DNA of 64,000 nt from Streptomyces sp. WM6378 (GCF_001279695.1 NZ_LGDD01000295.1:1-64000), one strand, 5' to 3'; shown: positions 24,739 to 34,379, counted from the first letter of the stretch. Numbers and translations: made by a program. Notes: generated from the sequence alone by a model not told the origin.

Positions 24739-26961
24739 ATGGATCGCGTGCCTGCGCTCGAAGAACCACTGAAGAAGCTGCTCGGCGGACCCACCGCGAA
24801 GGTGATGGCCGAGCACCTCGACCTGCACACGGTCGGCGACCTCCTGCACCACTACCCGCGGCGGTACGAGGAGCGAGGCCAGCTCACCAAGCTGGCCGAG
24901 CTGCCCCTGGACGAGGACGTCACGGTCGTCGCCCAGGTCGCCGACGCCCGGGTGCACACCTTCAACGGAGGGCGCGGCCAGCGCCTGGAGATCACCATCA
25001 CCGACGGCAGCGGCCGGCTCCAGCTGGTGTTCTTCGGGCGCGGCATCCACAAGCCGCACAAGGAGCTGCTGCCCGGCAGCCGGGCGATGTTCGCCGGCAA
25101 GGTGTCGATGTTCAACCGGCGCATGCAGCTCGCCCACCCCACCTACGCGAAGCTGGGCGCGGATCCGGACGAGGGCGGCGACACGGTGGACATCGACTCG
25201 TGGGCGGGCGCCCTGATCCCGATCTACCCGGCGTGCAAGGGCCTGGAGTCCTGGAAGATCGCCAAGGCGGTCGACGCGGTGCTGCCCAGCGCCCAGGAGG
25301 CCGTCGACCCGCTCCCGGAGGCTCTGCGCGAAGGCCGCGGCTTCGTCTCCTTGCCCGAGGCCCTCCTCAAGGTCCACCGGCCGCGCACCAAGGCCGACAT
25401 CGAGGACGCCCGCCAGCGCCTGAAGTGGGACGAGGCGTTCGTCCTCCAGGTGGCCCTCGCCCGCCGCCGCCACGCGGACGGCCAACTCCCCGCCGTGGCA
25501 AGGCGACCGGCCCCCGGCGGCCTGCTCGACGCCTTCGACGCCAAGCTGCCCTTCACCCTCACCGAGGGCCAGCAGAAGGTCTCCAGGGAGATCTTCGACG
25601 ACCTCGCCACGGAGCACCCGATGCACCGGCTGCTCCAGGGGGAGGTCGGAAGCGGGAAGACGATGGTCGCGCTGCGCGCCATGCTCGCCGTCGTCGACTC
25701 CGGCGGGCAGGCCGCGATGCTCGCGCCCACCGAGGTCCTCGCCCAGCAGCACCACCGCTCCATCACCGAGATGATGGGCGAGCTCGCCGAGGGCGGCATG
25801 CTGGGCGGCTCCGACCTCGGGACCAAGGTCGTCCTGCTCACCGGCTCCATGGGGATGCCCGCCCGGCGCCAGGCCCTGCTCGACCTGGTCACCGGAGAGG
25901 CCGGAGTCGTCATCGGCACGCACGCCCTGATCGAGGACAAGGTGCAGTTCCACGACCTCGGCCTGGTCGTCGTCGACGAGCAGCACCGCTTCGGCGTCGA
26001 GCAGCGCGACGCCCTGCGCGGCAAGGGCAAGCAGCCCCCGCACCTGCTCGTCATGACGGCCACGCCCATTCCGCGCACGGTCGCCATGACGGTCTTCGGT
26101 GACCTGGAGACCTCGGTCCTTGACCAGCTGCCCGCCGGGCGCTCGCCCATCGCCAGCCACGTCGTCCCCGCCCAGGACAAGCCGCACTTCCTGGCCCGGG
26201 CCTGGGAGCGGGTCCGCGAAGAGGTCGACAAGGGGCACCAGGCGTACGTGGTGTGCCCGCGCATCGGGGACTCCGCAGACGAGGCAGAGGAGGCGAAGAC
26301 TGCCAAGGGGAAGAAGAAGGCCGAGGAGGCCGAGACCGCCGACAAGCGGCCCCCGCTCGCCGTGATCGAGATCGCGGACCAGCTGTCCAAGGGCCCCCTC
26401 CAGGGGCTGCGCACCGAGATCCTGCACGGCCGGATGCAGCCGGACGACAAGGACGACGCGATGCGCCGGTTCGGCGCCGGCGAGGTGGACGTCCTGGTCG
26501 CCACCACCGTCATCGAGGTCGGCGTGAACGTGCCGAACGCCACCGCGATGGTGATCATGGACGCCGACCGGTTCGGCGTCTCCCAGCTCCACCAGCTGCG
26601 CGGCCGCGTCGGCCGAGGCTCCGCGCCGGGCCTGTGCCTCCTGGTCACCGACATGCCGGAGGCGAGCCCGGCCCGGGCGCGCCTGAACGCCGTCGCCTCC
26701 ACCCTCGACGGCTTCGAGCTCTCCCGCATCGACCTCGAACAGCGCCGCGAGGGCGATGTGCTCGGCCAGGCCCAGTCCGGGGTGCGCTCCTCGCTGCGGA
26801 TGCTCACCGTCATCGACGACGAGGAGATCATCGCCGCCGCCCGCGAGGAAGCCGGCACGGTGGTCGCCGAGGACCCGGACCTCGAACACCTCCCGGGGCT
26901 GCGCACGGCCCTGGACGCCCTCCTGGACAAGGACCGCGAGCAGTACCTCGACAAGGGCTGA
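24739..26961 (+). CDS. recG: ATP-dependent DNA helicase RecG
   Basis: A 740-aa helicase that remodels stalled replication forks and Holliday junctions. An N-terminal wedge/OB domain (DVTVVAQVADARVHTF, ITDGSGRLQLVFFG) precedes the helicase core. Walker A is GEVGSGKTMVAL near 302, the DEXH-type box is VVDEQHRFG near 412, followed by MTATPIPRTVAM and, in the second lobe, ATTVIEVGVNVPNA and QLHQLRGRVGRG. Between the two lobes there is a Lys/Glu-rich insert (EAEEAKTAKGKKKAEEAETA) typical of actinobacterial RecG. Start is an ATG; a GTG three codons later is an alternative. Confidence 0.96.
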   Translation: MDRVPALEEPLKKLLGGPTAKVMAEHLDLHTVGDLLHHYPRRYEERGQLTKLAELPLDEDVTVVAQVADARVHTFNGGRGQRLEITITDGSGRLQLVFFGRGIHKPHKELLPGSRAMFAGKVSMFNRRMQLAHPTYAKLGADPDEGGDTVDIDSWAGALIPIYPACKGLESWKIAKAVDAVLPSAQEAVDPLPEALREGRGFVSLPEALLKVHRPRTKADIEDARQRLKWDEAFVLQVALARRRHADGQLPAVARRPAPGGLLDAFDAKLPFTLTEGQQKVSREIFDDLATEHPMHRLLQGEVGSGKTMVALRAMLAVVDSGGQAAMLAPTEVLAQQHHRSITEMMGELAEGGMLGGSDLGTKVVLLTGSMGMPARRQALLDLVTGEAGVVIGTHALIEDKVQFHDLGLVVVDEQHRFGVEQRDALRGKGKQPPHLLVMTATPIPRTVAMTVFGDLETSVLDQLPAGRSPIASHVVPAQDKPHFLARAWERVREEVDKGHQAYVVCPRIGDSADEAEEAKTAKGKKKAEEAETADKRPPLAVIEIADQLSKGPLQGLRTEILHGRMQPDDKDDAMRRFGAGEVDVLVATTVIEVGVNVPNATAMVIMDADRFGVSQLHQLRGRVGRGSAPGLCLLVTDMPEASPARARLNAVASTLDGFELSRIDLEQRREGDVLGQAQSGVRSSLRMLTVIDDEEIIAAAREEAGTVVAEDPDLEHLPGLRTALDALLDKDREQYLDKG

Positions 26962-27008
26962 GAGACTGGGGGAGCACATCCGACGCATGTACACGGACAA
27001 GGACTGAG

Positions 27009-27605
27009 ATGACCCGCGTGATCGCCGGCCGGGCCGGTGGACGCCGCCTCGCCGTACCGCCGGGCACCGGCACCCGCCCCACCTCCGACCGGGCGCGCGA
27101 GGGCCTCTTCTCCACCTGGGAGGCGCTGCTCGGCACGCTCGACGGCATCCGGATCGCCGATCTGTACGCGGGCTCCGGAGCCGTGGGCCTGGAGGCGCTC
27201 TCGCGCGGCGCGGTCCACGCCCTGCTCGTCGAGGCGGACGCCCGCGCCGCCCGCACCGTCCGCGACAACGTGGCCGCGCTCAAGCTGCCCGGCGCCGAAG
27301 TGCGCACCGGCAAAGCGGAGCAGATCGTGACGGGCCCGGCGCCCGCCGACCCGTACGACGTGATTTTCCTGGACCCGCCGTACGCCGTCACCGATGACGA
27401 TCTTCGGGAGATCCTGCTCACACTCGGCCGCGGGGGCTGGCTCGCGGAGGACTGTCTCGTCACCGTGGAGCGCAGCACCAGAGGCGGGGAATTCGGCTGG
27501 CCCGAAGGATTCGAAGCACTGCGGGCCCGTCGCTACGGCGAGGGCACGCTTTGGTACGGTCGCGCCGCCTCCACGTGCGAAAACGCACCGCGAGACACCC
27601 CATGA
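27009..27605 (+). CDS. rsmD: 16S rRNA (guanine(966)-N(2))-methyltransferase
   Basis: A 198-aa SAM-dependent methyltransferase acting on G966 of 16S rRNA. The start [18 protein letters not shown] and [17 protein letters not shown] are family-typical. Motif I is [14 protein letters not shown] and motif IV is FLDPPY near 120. It lies 47 bases after recG and ends within the longest possible coaD reading frame, matching the conserved recG-rsmD-coaD order. Confidence 0.94.
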   Translation: MTRVIAGRAGGRRLAVPPGTGTRPTSDRAREGLFSTWEALLGTLDGIRIADLYAGSGAVGLEALSRGAVHALLVEADARAARTVRDNVAALKLPGAEVRTGKAEQIVTGPAPADPYDVIFLDPPYAVTDDDLREILLTLGRGGWLAEDCLVTVERSTRGGEFGWPEGFEALRARRYGEGTLWYGRAASTCENAPRDTP

Positions 27606-27631
27606 CCGGACCGGAGAGCGAGGGACATCAG

Positions 27632-28111
27632 TTGCGCCGCGCCGTCTGTCCGGGGTCCTTTGACCCCATCACCAACGGACACCTCGACATCATCGCCCGT
27701 GCCTCCCGCCTGTACGACGTCGTACACGTAGCGGTGATGATCAATCAGTCGAAGCAGGGCCTGTTCACCATCGAGGAGCGGATCGAGATGATCCGCGAGG
27801 TGACGGCCGACTTCGGCAACGTGGAGGTCGAGTCCTTCCACGGCCTGCTCGTCGACTTCTGCAAGCAGCGGGACATCCCCGCGATCGTCAAGGGCCTCCG
27901 CGCCGTCAGCGACTTCGACTACGAGCTGCAGATGGCCCAGATGAACAACGGGCTCTCGGGCGTCGAGACCCTGTTCGTGCCCACCAATCCGACGTACAGC
28001 TTCCTGTCGTCCTCGCTGGTCAAGGAGGTCGCGACCTGGGGCGGAGACGTCTCCCACCTGCTGCCGGCCACCGTCCACGAGGCCCTGGTCGCCCGGCTCG
28101 CCGAGAAGTGA
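27632..28111 (+). CDS. coaD: Phosphopantetheine adenylyltransferase
   Basis: A 159-aa nucleotidyltransferase making dephospho-CoA from 4'-phosphopantetheine and ATP. The (T/H)xGH motif is in [35 protein letters not shown] and the C-terminal [13 protein letters not shown], with the ISSSxVR-type motif, are present. I chose a TTG start because it gives the family length and begins directly at the conserved RRAVCPGSF. An ATG ten codons upstream overlaps the rsmD stop (ATGA) and is a real alternative. Confidence 0.95.
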   Translation: MRRAVCPGSFDPITNGHLDIIARASRLYDVVHVAVMINQSKQGLFTIEERIEMIREVTADFGNVEVESFHGLLVDFCKQRDIPAIVKGLRAVSDFDYELQMAQMNNGLSGVETLFVPTNPTYSFLSSSLVKEVATWGGDVSHLLPATVHEALVARLAEK

Positions 28112-28219
28112 GCCACAGGGCCGGCCACTGACGGTCCGTCACCCGGTGTCGGGCGGGCGCCGACTGGCCTTACAGTCGTCCCGTCCGTCTCCAATCCGTT
28201 AGAAGAGTGGCGATCACCG

Positions 28220-29314
28220 GTGGACGTGCAGAAGAAGCTCGACGAGATCGTCGAGGTGGTCGGCAGCGCCCGGTCCATGCCCATGTCGGCCTCGTGCGTG
28301 GTCAACCGCGCCGACCTCCTGGCGATGCTGGAAGAGGTGCGCCAGGCCCTGCCCGGTTCGCTCGCCCAGGCCCAGGAGCTGATCGGCGGCCGGGAGCAGA
28401 TGGTCGAGCAGGCCCGCCAGGAGGCCGAGCGGATCATCGAGTCCGCGCATGCCCAGCGCGGCACGCTGATCTCCGACACCGCCGTCGCCCGCCAGTCCCA
28501 GGACGAGGCGGACCGCATCCTCGGCGAGGCCCGCCGGGACGCCGAGGAGATCCGCGCCGAGGCCGACGACTACGTCGACTCCAAGCTCGCCAACTTCGAG
28601 GTCGTCCTCACCAAGACCATCGGCTCGGTCGACCGCGGCCGCGAAAAGCTGCTCGGCCGCGGCCCGGGCCTCGACGACCAGGGCCGCACGGACGAGGACG
28701 CCCCCGAGTACAGCTCGGACCCGGGCACCCTGATCCACCGGGCCGACGAGTACGTCGACGCCAAGCTGGGCGCCTTCGAGGCGGTGCTCGCCAAGACCCT
28801 CGAAGCGGTCGGCCGCGGCCGCCAGAAGCTGCACGGCCGGACCGCCTCCGACGACCTCGCCGACCACATGGCCGCCCAGGACGCGGCGGCCGACCTGCAC
28901 CAGCACACCAGCGACGCCGACTACCTGGCCGGCCTCGCGGAGCTCGCCGAGCCCGATCCGGCCGCCGCCCATGCCGCCGCCGAGCCGCACATCCCGGCCC
29001 AGCAGCAGCCCCAGGCGTACGACCCGTACGGCTACCAGCAGCCACAGCAGGATCCGTACGCCTATCAGCAGCACCAGCCTCAGCAGCAGGATCAGTACGG
29101 ACAGTACGGGTACGCCCAGCAGGACCCGTACGCCTACGACCCGAACCAGCAGCAGTACGCCGCTCCCGACGCCGGGCAGTACGGCGTGCCGCCGCAGCCC
29201 CAGCACCAGCCGCAGCAGGCCGGGCTCGACGAGACCAGCCTCTTCGACACCAGCATGATCAACCTGGATCAGCTGCGCGCCTACGAGCAGGGCCACGGGC
29301 AGAACCGCCAGTAG
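28220..29314 (+). CDS. Coiled-coil DivIVA/ATP-synthase-b-like protein with duplicated module and YQP tail
   Basis: A 364-aa protein of unknown function. Residues about 1-130 form a long coiled coil (EQMVEQARQEAERIIESA, DEADRILGEARRDAEEIRAE) like the DivIVA or F-ATPase b-subunit stalk. Two near-copies of a module follow: DDYVDSKLANFEVVLTKT...GREKLLGR and DEYVDAKLGAFEAVLAKT...GRQKLHGR. Then comes an acidic linker and a Tyr/Gln/Pro tail with repeated QQDPYAY units, ending in FDTSMINLDQLRAYEQG. It has no membrane segment. Homologues are conserved between coaD and yceD in Streptomyces (from memory) and may act in polar growth or cell architecture. That role is inference. GTG start. Confidence 0.9.
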   Translation: MDVQKKLDEIVEVVGSARSMPMSASCVVNRADLLAMLEEVRQALPGSLAQAQELIGGREQMVEQARQEAERIIESAHAQRGTLISDTAVARQSQDEADRILGEARRDAEEIRAEADDYVDSKLANFEVVLTKTIGSVDRGREKLLGRGPGLDDQGRTDEDAPEYSSDPGTLIHRADEYVDAKLGAFEAVLAKTLEAVGRGRQKLHGRTASDDLADHMAAQDAAADLHQHTSDADYLAGLAELAEPDPAAAHAAAEPHIPAQQQPQAYDPYGYQQPQQDPYAYQQHQPQQQDQYGQYGYAQQDPYAYDPNQQQYAAPDAGQYGVPPQPQHQPQQAGLDETSLFDTSMINLDQLRAYEQGHGQNRQ

Positions 29315-29487
29315 CCCCGCGCTGCCGTACGCCGCCCGAACGTGGGGGGACCGGGCCGGATTGGGCCTATCGCGGCCGGTCCAGTATCCTGGCTCTTCGG
29401 TCGCGCGTACGTCCGCGATCCACGCTGCCCGATTCGCTCTGCGAAGCCGGTGGCAGCCACTCCACGACCTCGAAAGCAGGAAGAGCC

Positions 29488-30135
29488 CTGAGCACGCGCC
29501 TCGACCACCGCGATCCCCTCGTGTTCGACACACACGAGCTGGGACGGCGTCCCGGTGCGCTCCAGCGGCTCTCCCGCACCGTGGAGGCCCCGAAGGAACT
29601 CGGGATCCCCGAGGTCATCCACGTGCCCGAGGGCAGGCCCGTGGAAATCGAGCTCCGCCTGGAGTCGGTCATGGAAGGGGTGCTTGTCACAGGCACCGCC
29701 CGTGCATCGGCCGAGGGTGAGTGCGTAAGGTGTCTGGAGCCGCTTCAGCAGGACGTTGAAGTGGACTTCCAGGAAATGTTCTCGTACCCCGACACCGACG
29801 ACCGGGGCCGCCGCAAGGCAGCCGCGGACGACGATGCCGAGGACGACGAGGACATGATTCCGCTTGAGGACGGCATGTTCGACCTCGAGCCTTTGCTGCG
29901 TGATGCGGTGGTGCTCGCACTGCCGATGCAGCCGGTGTGCCGGGAGGACTGCCCCGGGCTCTGTTCCGAATGCGGAGCGAGCCTGGCGGACGACCCGGAC
30001 CACCACCATGACGCCGTCGACATTCGTTGGGCGGCATTGCAGGGACTCGCCGGGACCATCCAGGACGGCGAGAAGGACAACATGAGCGGCACTGCGTCTG
30101 ACGTGCAGGATGCCGCCGAGAAGCAGGAGAAGTAG
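29488..30135 (+). CDS. yceD: YceD/DUF177 family protein (likely CTG start)
   Basis: A 215-aa DUF177 protein, conserved upstream of rpmF in bacteria; in plants and E. coli the family is linked to 23S rRNA accumulation. Core blocks are [40 protein letters not shown] and the C-terminal [20 protein letters not shown], which supplies several cysteines. An acidic linker ([17 protein letters not shown]) separates the halves. No ATG, GTG or TTG lies at the natural N-terminus. A CTG preceded by AGGAAGAG four bases away gives the best start. Three bases later comes rpmF, so the two are coupled. Confidence 0.9.
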   Translation: MSTRLDHRDPLVFDTHELGRRPGALQRLSRTVEAPKELGIPEVIHVPEGRPVEIELRLESVMEGVLVTGTARASAEGECVRCLEPLQQDVEVDFQEMFSYPDTDDRGRRKAAADDDAEDDEDMIPLEDGMFDLEPLLRDAVVLALPMQPVCREDCPGLCSECGASLADDPDHHHDAVDIRWAALQGLAGTIQDGEKDNMSGTASDVQDAAEKQEK

Positions 30136-30137
30136 CC

Positions 30138-30311
30138 GTGGCTGTTCCGAAGCGGAAGATGTCGCGCAGCAACACGCGCCACCGCCGGTCGCAGTGGAAG
30201 GCTGCGGTCCCCACCCTGGTTGCGTGCGAGCGCTGCCATGAGCCGAAGCTCCAGCACATCGCGTGCCCGAGCTGCGGCACCTACAACAAGCGCCAGGTCC
30301 TCGAGGTCTGA
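30138..30311 (+). CDS. rpmF: 50S ribosomal protein L32
   Basis: A 57-aa L32 protein: [20 protein letters not shown], then CERC and CPSC, the four cysteines at 30, 33, 43 and 46 forming a zinc site. The GTG start is only two bases after the yceD stop and 20 bases before rnc, giving the conserved yceD-rpmF-rnc order. Confidence 0.97.
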   Translation: MAVPKRKMSRSNTRHRRSQWKAAVPTLVACERCHEPKLQHIACPSCGTYNKRQVLEV

Positions 30312-30330
30312 GCGGCTGGTGAGAGGCCCG

Positions 30331-31140
30331 ATGTCTGAGTCCAACGCCAAAAAGGCGGACAACAACACGGCCTCGTCCCACACGCTTCTGGAAGGGCGGC
30401 TCGGGTATCAGCTCGAGTCCGCCCTTCTGGTGCGTGCGCTCACCCACCGTTCGTACGCGTACGAGAACGGCGGTCTGCCGACCAATGAGCGGCTTGAGTT
30501 CCTCGGGGACTCGGTGCTCGGTCTGGTCGTCACCGACACGCTGTACCGCACCCACCCCGACCTCCCGGAAGGCCAACTGGCCAAGCTCCGGGCCGCGGTG
30601 GTCAACTCTCGTGCGCTCGCGGAGGTGGGCCGAGGGCTCGAACTGGGCTCCTTCATCCGGCTCGGCCGGGGTGAAGAGGGCACGGGCGGCCGGGACAAGG
30701 CATCCATCCTCGCCGACACCCTTGAAGCGGTGATCGGCGCTGTCTATCTCGACCAGGGTCTTGAGGCGGCGTCCGCGCTCGTCCACAAGCTGTTCGACCC
30801 CCTGATCGAGAAGTCCTCGAACCTCGGGGCCGGCCTGGACTGGAAGACCAGCCTCCAGGAGCTGACGGCGGCCGAAGGGCTCGGCGTTCCCGAGTACCTG
30901 GTCTCCGAAACCGGACCCGACCACGAGAAGACCTTTACTGCTGCCGCCCGCGTCGGTGGTGTCTCGTACGGCACCGGCACCGGCCGCAGCAAGAAGGAAG
31001 CGGAGCAGCAGGCCGCGGAGTCGGCATGGCGGGCCATTCGCGCCGCCGCCGACGAGCGGGCCAAGGCAGCGGCGGAAGCTCCCGTCGCCGCCCCGGCCGA
31101 TGGCGGGTCGCCGACCCCCGCCGCCGGCGCATCGGCCTGA
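30331..31140 (+). CDS. rnc: Ribonuclease III
   Basis: A 269-aa double-strand-specific endoribonuclease. The catalytic signature [12 protein letters not shown] lies near 54-65, and the second acidic cluster [15 protein letters not shown] near 130. A C-terminal dsRNA-binding domain ([24 protein letters not shown]) is followed by an Ala/Pro tail. In S. coelicolor this is AbsB, a global regulator of antibiotic production through rRNA and mRNA processing. The ATG follows GAGAGG. It is in the yceD-rpmF-rnc unit. Confidence 0.97.
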   Translation: MSESNAKKADNNTASSHTLLEGRLGYQLESALLVRALTHRSYAYENGGLPTNERLEFLGDSVLGLVVTDTLYRTHPDLPEGQLAKLRAAVVNSRALAEVGRGLELGSFIRLGRGEEGTGGRDKASILADTLEAVIGAVYLDQGLEAASALVHKLFDPLIEKSSNLGAGLDWKTSLQELTAAEGLGVPEYLVSETGPDHEKTFTAAARVGGVSYGTGTGRSKKEAEQQAAESAWRAIRAAADERAKAAAEAPVAAPADGGSPTPAAGASA

Positions 31141-31159
31141 CCAGCCTTCTTCCTTCGAG

Positions 31160-31196
31160 CCCCCGCCCAGCGCACTCCGGTGCGGGGCGGGGGTTT
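31160..31196 (+). terminator. Terminator between rnc and mutM
   Basis: A nine-bp stem CCCCCGCCC / GGGCGGGGG-type pairing (left arm at 31160, right arm ending 31193), extended by a few weaker pairs and followed by TTT. Confidence 0.75.
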
Positions 31197-31275
31197 CCGC
31201 TTGTCCCGGTAAAGGGCCCGTCCCTATTTCCGGGCCCGCTACGACCGCCCCTCGGGCACGCGGTAATCTGCGCGC

Positions 31276-32136
31276 ATGCCTGAGCTGCCTGAAGTCGAAG
31301 TGGTCCGGCGCGGACTTGAGCGCTGGGTGGCCGGGCGCACCGTCGCGGACGTGGAGGTGCTGCATCCGCGCGCCGTACGCCGCCACCTCGCCGGGGGCGA
31401 CGACTTCGCGGCGCGGCTCAAGGGACACCGGATCGGCGTCGCCCAGCGGCGCGGCAAGTACCTCTGGCTGCCGCTCGCGGACACGGACGCCTCGGTGCTC
31501 GGGCACCTCGGCATGAGCGGGCAGCTGCTCGTGCAGCCGCAGGACACCCCGGACGAGAAGCATCTGCGGATCCGGGTCAGATTCCAGGACGAGGCCGGCA
31601 CCGAGCTGCGCTTCGTCGACCAGCGGACCTTCGGCGGGCTCTCACTGCACGACAACACTCCCGACGGGCTGCCCGACGTCATCGCGCACATCGCCCGGGA
31701 CCCGCTGGACCCCGCGTTCGACGACGAGGCCTTCTTCGCGGCGCTGCGACTGCGGCGCACCACGGTCAAACGAGCACTGCTCGATCAATCGCTCATCAGC
31801 GGCGTCGGCAACATCTACGCCGACGAGGCGCTCTGGCGCGCCCGGCTGCACTACGACCGCCCGACCGCGACCCTGAACCGCCCCAAGGCGGCCGAACTCC
31901 TGGGCCACGCACGGGAAGTGATGAACGAGGCGCTCGCCGTCGGCGGCACCAGCTTCGACAGCCTCTACGTCAACGTGAACGGCGAGTCGGGGTACTTCGA
32001 GCGCTCGCTCGACGCGTACGGCCGCGAGGGCGAGCCGTGCCGGCGCTGCGGAACGGCGATGCGCAGGCGCGCCTGGATGAACCGGTCCAGCTACTTCTGC
32101 CCGAAGTGTCAAAGGGCCCCGCGCGCCACGTCGTAA
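31276..32136 (+). CDS. mutM: Formamidopyrimidine-DNA glycosylase
   Basis: A 286-aa DNA repair glycosylase/AP lyase removing 8-oxoguanine and FaPy lesions. After the initiator Met come Pro2 (the catalytic amine) and Glu3 in [26 protein letters not shown] forms the helix-two-turn-helix, and the C-terminal zinc finger is CRRCGTAM...SSYFCPKCQ. Length is normal. Its 3' end overlaps the convergent HxlR gene by 28 bases. Confidence 0.97.
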   Translation: MPELPEVEVVRRGLERWVAGRTVADVEVLHPRAVRRHLAGGDDFAARLKGHRIGVAQRRGKYLWLPLADTDASVLGHLGMSGQLLVQPQDTPDEKHLRIRVRFQDEAGTELRFVDQRTFGGLSLHDNTPDGLPDVIAHIARDPLDPAFDDEAFFAALRLRRTTVKRALLDQSLISGVGNIYADEALWRARLHYDRPTATLNRPKAAELLGHAREVMNEALAVGGTSFDSLYVNVNGESGYFERSLDAYGREGEPCRRCGTAMRRRAWMNRSSYFCPKCQRAPRATS

Positions 32137-32519
32137 CTCTGCTGCGCCTCAAGCACCGTCGGCATCCGGTCCTCCACGAAGTGGATGAGCGAGAGCAGCC
32201 GTTCGGTCACATCGCGGCCCAGCGGGCTCAGCTCGTAGTCGACCCGCGGCGGGTTCGTCGGCTGCGCCTCGCGGTGTACGAGGCCGTCGCGCTCCAGTGA
32301 GTGCAGCGTCTGGGAGAGCATCTTCTCGCTCACGCCGTCGACCCGGCGCCGCAGCTCGTTGAAGCGCAGGCTCCCCTCGTACAGCGCGCCCAGCGTCAGG
32401 CTGCCCCAGCGCCCCGTGACGTCCTCCAGCGTGCGCCGGGACGGGCAGGCCTTGGAGAACACGTTGAACGGCAGGTCGGCGTCGGCGGTGAGCTCGGCGG
32501 TACAGGAGGTCTCGTCCAT
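32109..32519 (-). CDS. HxlR-family transcriptional regulator
   Basis: A 136-aa winged-helix repressor: [24 protein letters not shown], then [23 protein letters not shown], the classic HxlR helix-turn-helix and wing. An N-terminal Cys ([10 protein letters not shown]), typical of redox- or electrophile-sensing members such as YodB, lies before the helix. It is divergent from a flavodoxin-fold oxidoreductase, with a clear inverted repeat between them. This fits the YodB/QorR-type pairing of a quinone or thiol sensor with its target reductase. Confidence 0.92.
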   Translation of the reverse strand: MDETSCTAELTADADLPFNVFSKACPSRRTLEDVTGRWGSLTLGALYEGSLRFNELRRRVDGVSEKMLSQTLHSLERDGLVHREAQPTNPPRVDYELSPLGRDVTERLLSLIHFVEDRMPTVLEAQQSYDVARGAL

Positions 32520-32558
32520 AGCACCACCATAGTGCCATGCAGCGCAGACCGACGGGTT

Positions 32559-32579
32559 GCGCTAACAAAAAGTTAGTGC
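32559..32579. promoter_or_regulatory. HxlR operator candidate
   Basis: Arms GCGCTAAC and GTTAGTGC (one mismatch) flank AAAAA, midway between the divergent HxlR gene and the flavodoxin-fold gene. AT-rich palindromes of this size at such positions are typical HxlR operators. It probably represses the oxidoreductase and the regulator itself. Confidence 0.7.
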
Positions 32580-32680
32580 TTACCTATGTGCAGCGCCGCA
32601 GCGGACAGCCGCCGCGACGCCGCACGCCGGCCGTCGCGCCTGCCCCGCCGCTCTTTCCCGTTCCTGAGGAGATTTCCGCC

Positions 32681-33271
32681 GTGACCACTCCTGTTGTCTC
32701 GATCGCCTACCACTCCGGCTACGGCCACACCGCCGTCCTCGCCGAGGCCGTCCGCGACGGCGCCGCCGAGGCCGGGGCCACCGTCCACTTCATCAAGGTC
32801 GACGCCATCACCGAGGCCGACTGGGAGCTCCTCGACGCCTCCGACGCCATCGTCTTCGGCTCGCCCACCTACATGGGCACCGCGTCGGGCGCCTTCCACC
32901 AGTTCGCCGAGGCCACCTCGAAGCGCTGGTTCACCGACGCCTGGCTGGACAAGCTCGCCGCCGGCTTCACCAACTCCGGCTCCAAGAGCGGCGACAAGGG
33001 CCATACCCTGCAGTTCCTCCAGACGCTGGCCGCCCAGCACGGCATGCACTGGGTGAACCTCGGCCTGAAGCCCGGCTGGAATTCCACCGCGGGCTCCGAG
33101 CACGACCTCAACCGGCTCGGCTTCTTCTCCGGCGCGGGCGCCCAGACCAACTCCGACGAGGGCCCCGAGGCCGTCCACAAGGCCGACATAGCGACCGCCG
33201 AACACCTGGGCCGCCGCATCACCGAGACCGCCCGCGTCTTCATCGCGGGCAAGGCAGCCGTCAGCGCCTGA
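32681..33271 (+). CDS. Flavodoxin-fold NAD(P)H:quinone oxidoreductase (WrbA-like)
   Basis: A 196-aa flavodoxin-like reductase. The FMN phosphate loop is YHSGYGHTAVLAEAV (about 9-23), the SPTYMGTASG block lies near 63, and FTNSGSKSGDKGHTLQFL near 104. It likely reduces quinones by two electrons using NAD(P)H and FMN. The GTG start has GAGGAG nine bases upstream. The divergent HxlR regulator and the operator between them point to induction by quinones or electrophiles (inference). Confidence 0.88.
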   Translation: MTTPVVSIAYHSGYGHTAVLAEAVRDGAAEAGATVHFIKVDAITEADWELLDASDAIVFGSPTYMGTASGAFHQFAEATSKRWFTDAWLDKLAAGFTNSGSKSGDKGHTLQFLQTLAAQHGMHWVNLGLKPGWNSTAGSEHDLNRLGFFSGAGAQTNSDEGPEAVHKADIATAEHLGRRITETARVFIAGKAAVSA

Positions 33272-33334
33272 TCACTTGCTCCCTGCGCAACGCCGCGCGA
33301 TCCAATTCCTCACTTCGGGATCCGAATGCGCGCA

Positions 33335-33379
33335 CAGGAAAGGGCCCCCGCCGTTCGCAACGGAGGGGGCCCTTTCCTG
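33335..33379. terminator. Bidirectional terminator between the flavodoxin-fold and CAP genes
   Basis: A 20-bp near-perfect stem (arm starts CAGGAAAGGGCCCCC, one G-A mismatch) with a three-base loop. AAA/TTT tracts in the stem suit both directions. Confidence 0.92.
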
Positions 33380-33482
33380 CGCGTACGAGTAATTGGCGCA
33401 CATTGGATTACGTATGAGCGATTGTCCGTACGTGATGCGCGTTCGGGTGCATGACCAAACGCCAATGATCAAACACTCATGA

Positions 33483-34379
33483 TCAGAAGCCGAAGTCCTG
33501 GGTCCACCAGGGGCCGCCCGGGCCGAAGTGCACGCCGACGCCCAGGGACTTGTACTCGCAGTTCAGGATGTTCGCGCGGTGACCCGGGCTGTTCATCCAG
33601 GCGTCCATCACGGCCTTGGCATCCGCCTGGCCGCGGGCGATGTTCTCGCCGCCGAGGCCCTGGACGCCCGCCTTCGCGGCCCGGTCCCACGGAGTCCTGC
33701 CGTCCGGGTCGGTGTGGTCGAAGAAGCCACGGGCGGCCATGTCGTCGCTGAAGGCGGTGGCGAGCGAGGCCAGCGCCGGGCTCGCCGACACGGGGCTGCA
33801 GCCGGCCTGCGCACGCTCCAGGTTGACCAGCGACATCACGGTGGCGGCGGCCGAGGCCTCGGCGGTCGGCACCTGGCCGCGCTGCGAGGGAACGAGCTTG
33901 GCCGGGGCGCTCGACGGAGCGGTCGGCTTCGGCGGGGCCTCAGGAGCGGCCTTCTTCTCCGACTTCTCGGGCGCAGGCGCGGGCGCGGACGCGGGCGCCG
34001 ACGGCGTGGCCGAGGCGCTCGGGGAGGGGGCGGTCGACGGCGCGTGCGCGGCCTTGGCCGACTCGGAGGGCGTGGCCGCCGCGCTGCTCGGCTTCTCCGA
34101 CTCGCCGCCCTGCGCCTGGACATCCGGCATCTGGCTCGCGTGAAGCCGGCCGTCGGCCATGGTGTCGCCGCTCACCTTGTACGTACCGCCGCCCGGGAGC
34201 AGGCCCGAGGCGACGGCCACGGCGCCCACGGCCACCGCGGCGGAGACGCCGAGCAGCCCGGTGCGCACGGGCACGATCGCCCGCTTCTTCCGACGTGACC
34301 CGCCCTTGGGCCGGCCGTCCTGGCCCACCGCGGGATCTGCGGGCGGGGGTTCGGCGGCGGAGCGACGATGGCGTCCCAT
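33483..34379 (-). CDS. Membrane-anchored CAP/SCP-domain protein
   Basis: A 298-aa envelope protein. A basic cytoplasmic start (RPKGGSRRKKR) precedes a membrane segment at about 37-60. A long Ala/Pro/Ser/Lys linker (about 95-180) follows, then a C-terminal CAP domain: SLVNLERAQAGCSPV, DDMAARGFFDHTDPDGRTPWDRA, GENIARGQ, AWMNSPGHRANILN and the final WWTQDFGF. The CAP histidines are present. Such proteins are extracellular with mostly unknown ligands; lipid binding or wall association is possible. The ATG (MGRHRRSAAE) follows AAGGCACAGCAG. It is divergent from the acylphosphatase gene. Confidence 0.9.
   Translation of the reverse strand: MGRHRRSAAEPPPADPAVGQDGRPKGGSRRKKRAIVPVRTGLLGVSAAVAVGAVAVASGLLPGGGTYKVSGDTMADGRLHASQMPDVQAQGGESEKPSSAAATPSESAKAAHAPSTAPSPSASATPSAPASAPAPAPEKSEKKAAPEAPPKPTAPSSAPAKLVPSQRGQVPTAEASAAATVMSLVNLERAQAGCSPVSASPALASLATAFSDDMAARGFFDHTDPDGRTPWDRAAKAGVQGLGGENIARGQADAKAVMDAWMNSPGHRANILNCEYKSLGVGVHFGPGGPWWTQDFGF

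Noticed and set aside
26280..26345. A frameshift or foreign insertion in recG at the Lys/Glu-rich segment
   Set aside because: The frame is intact on both sides, and similar charged inserts are, from memory, usual in actinobacterial RecG.
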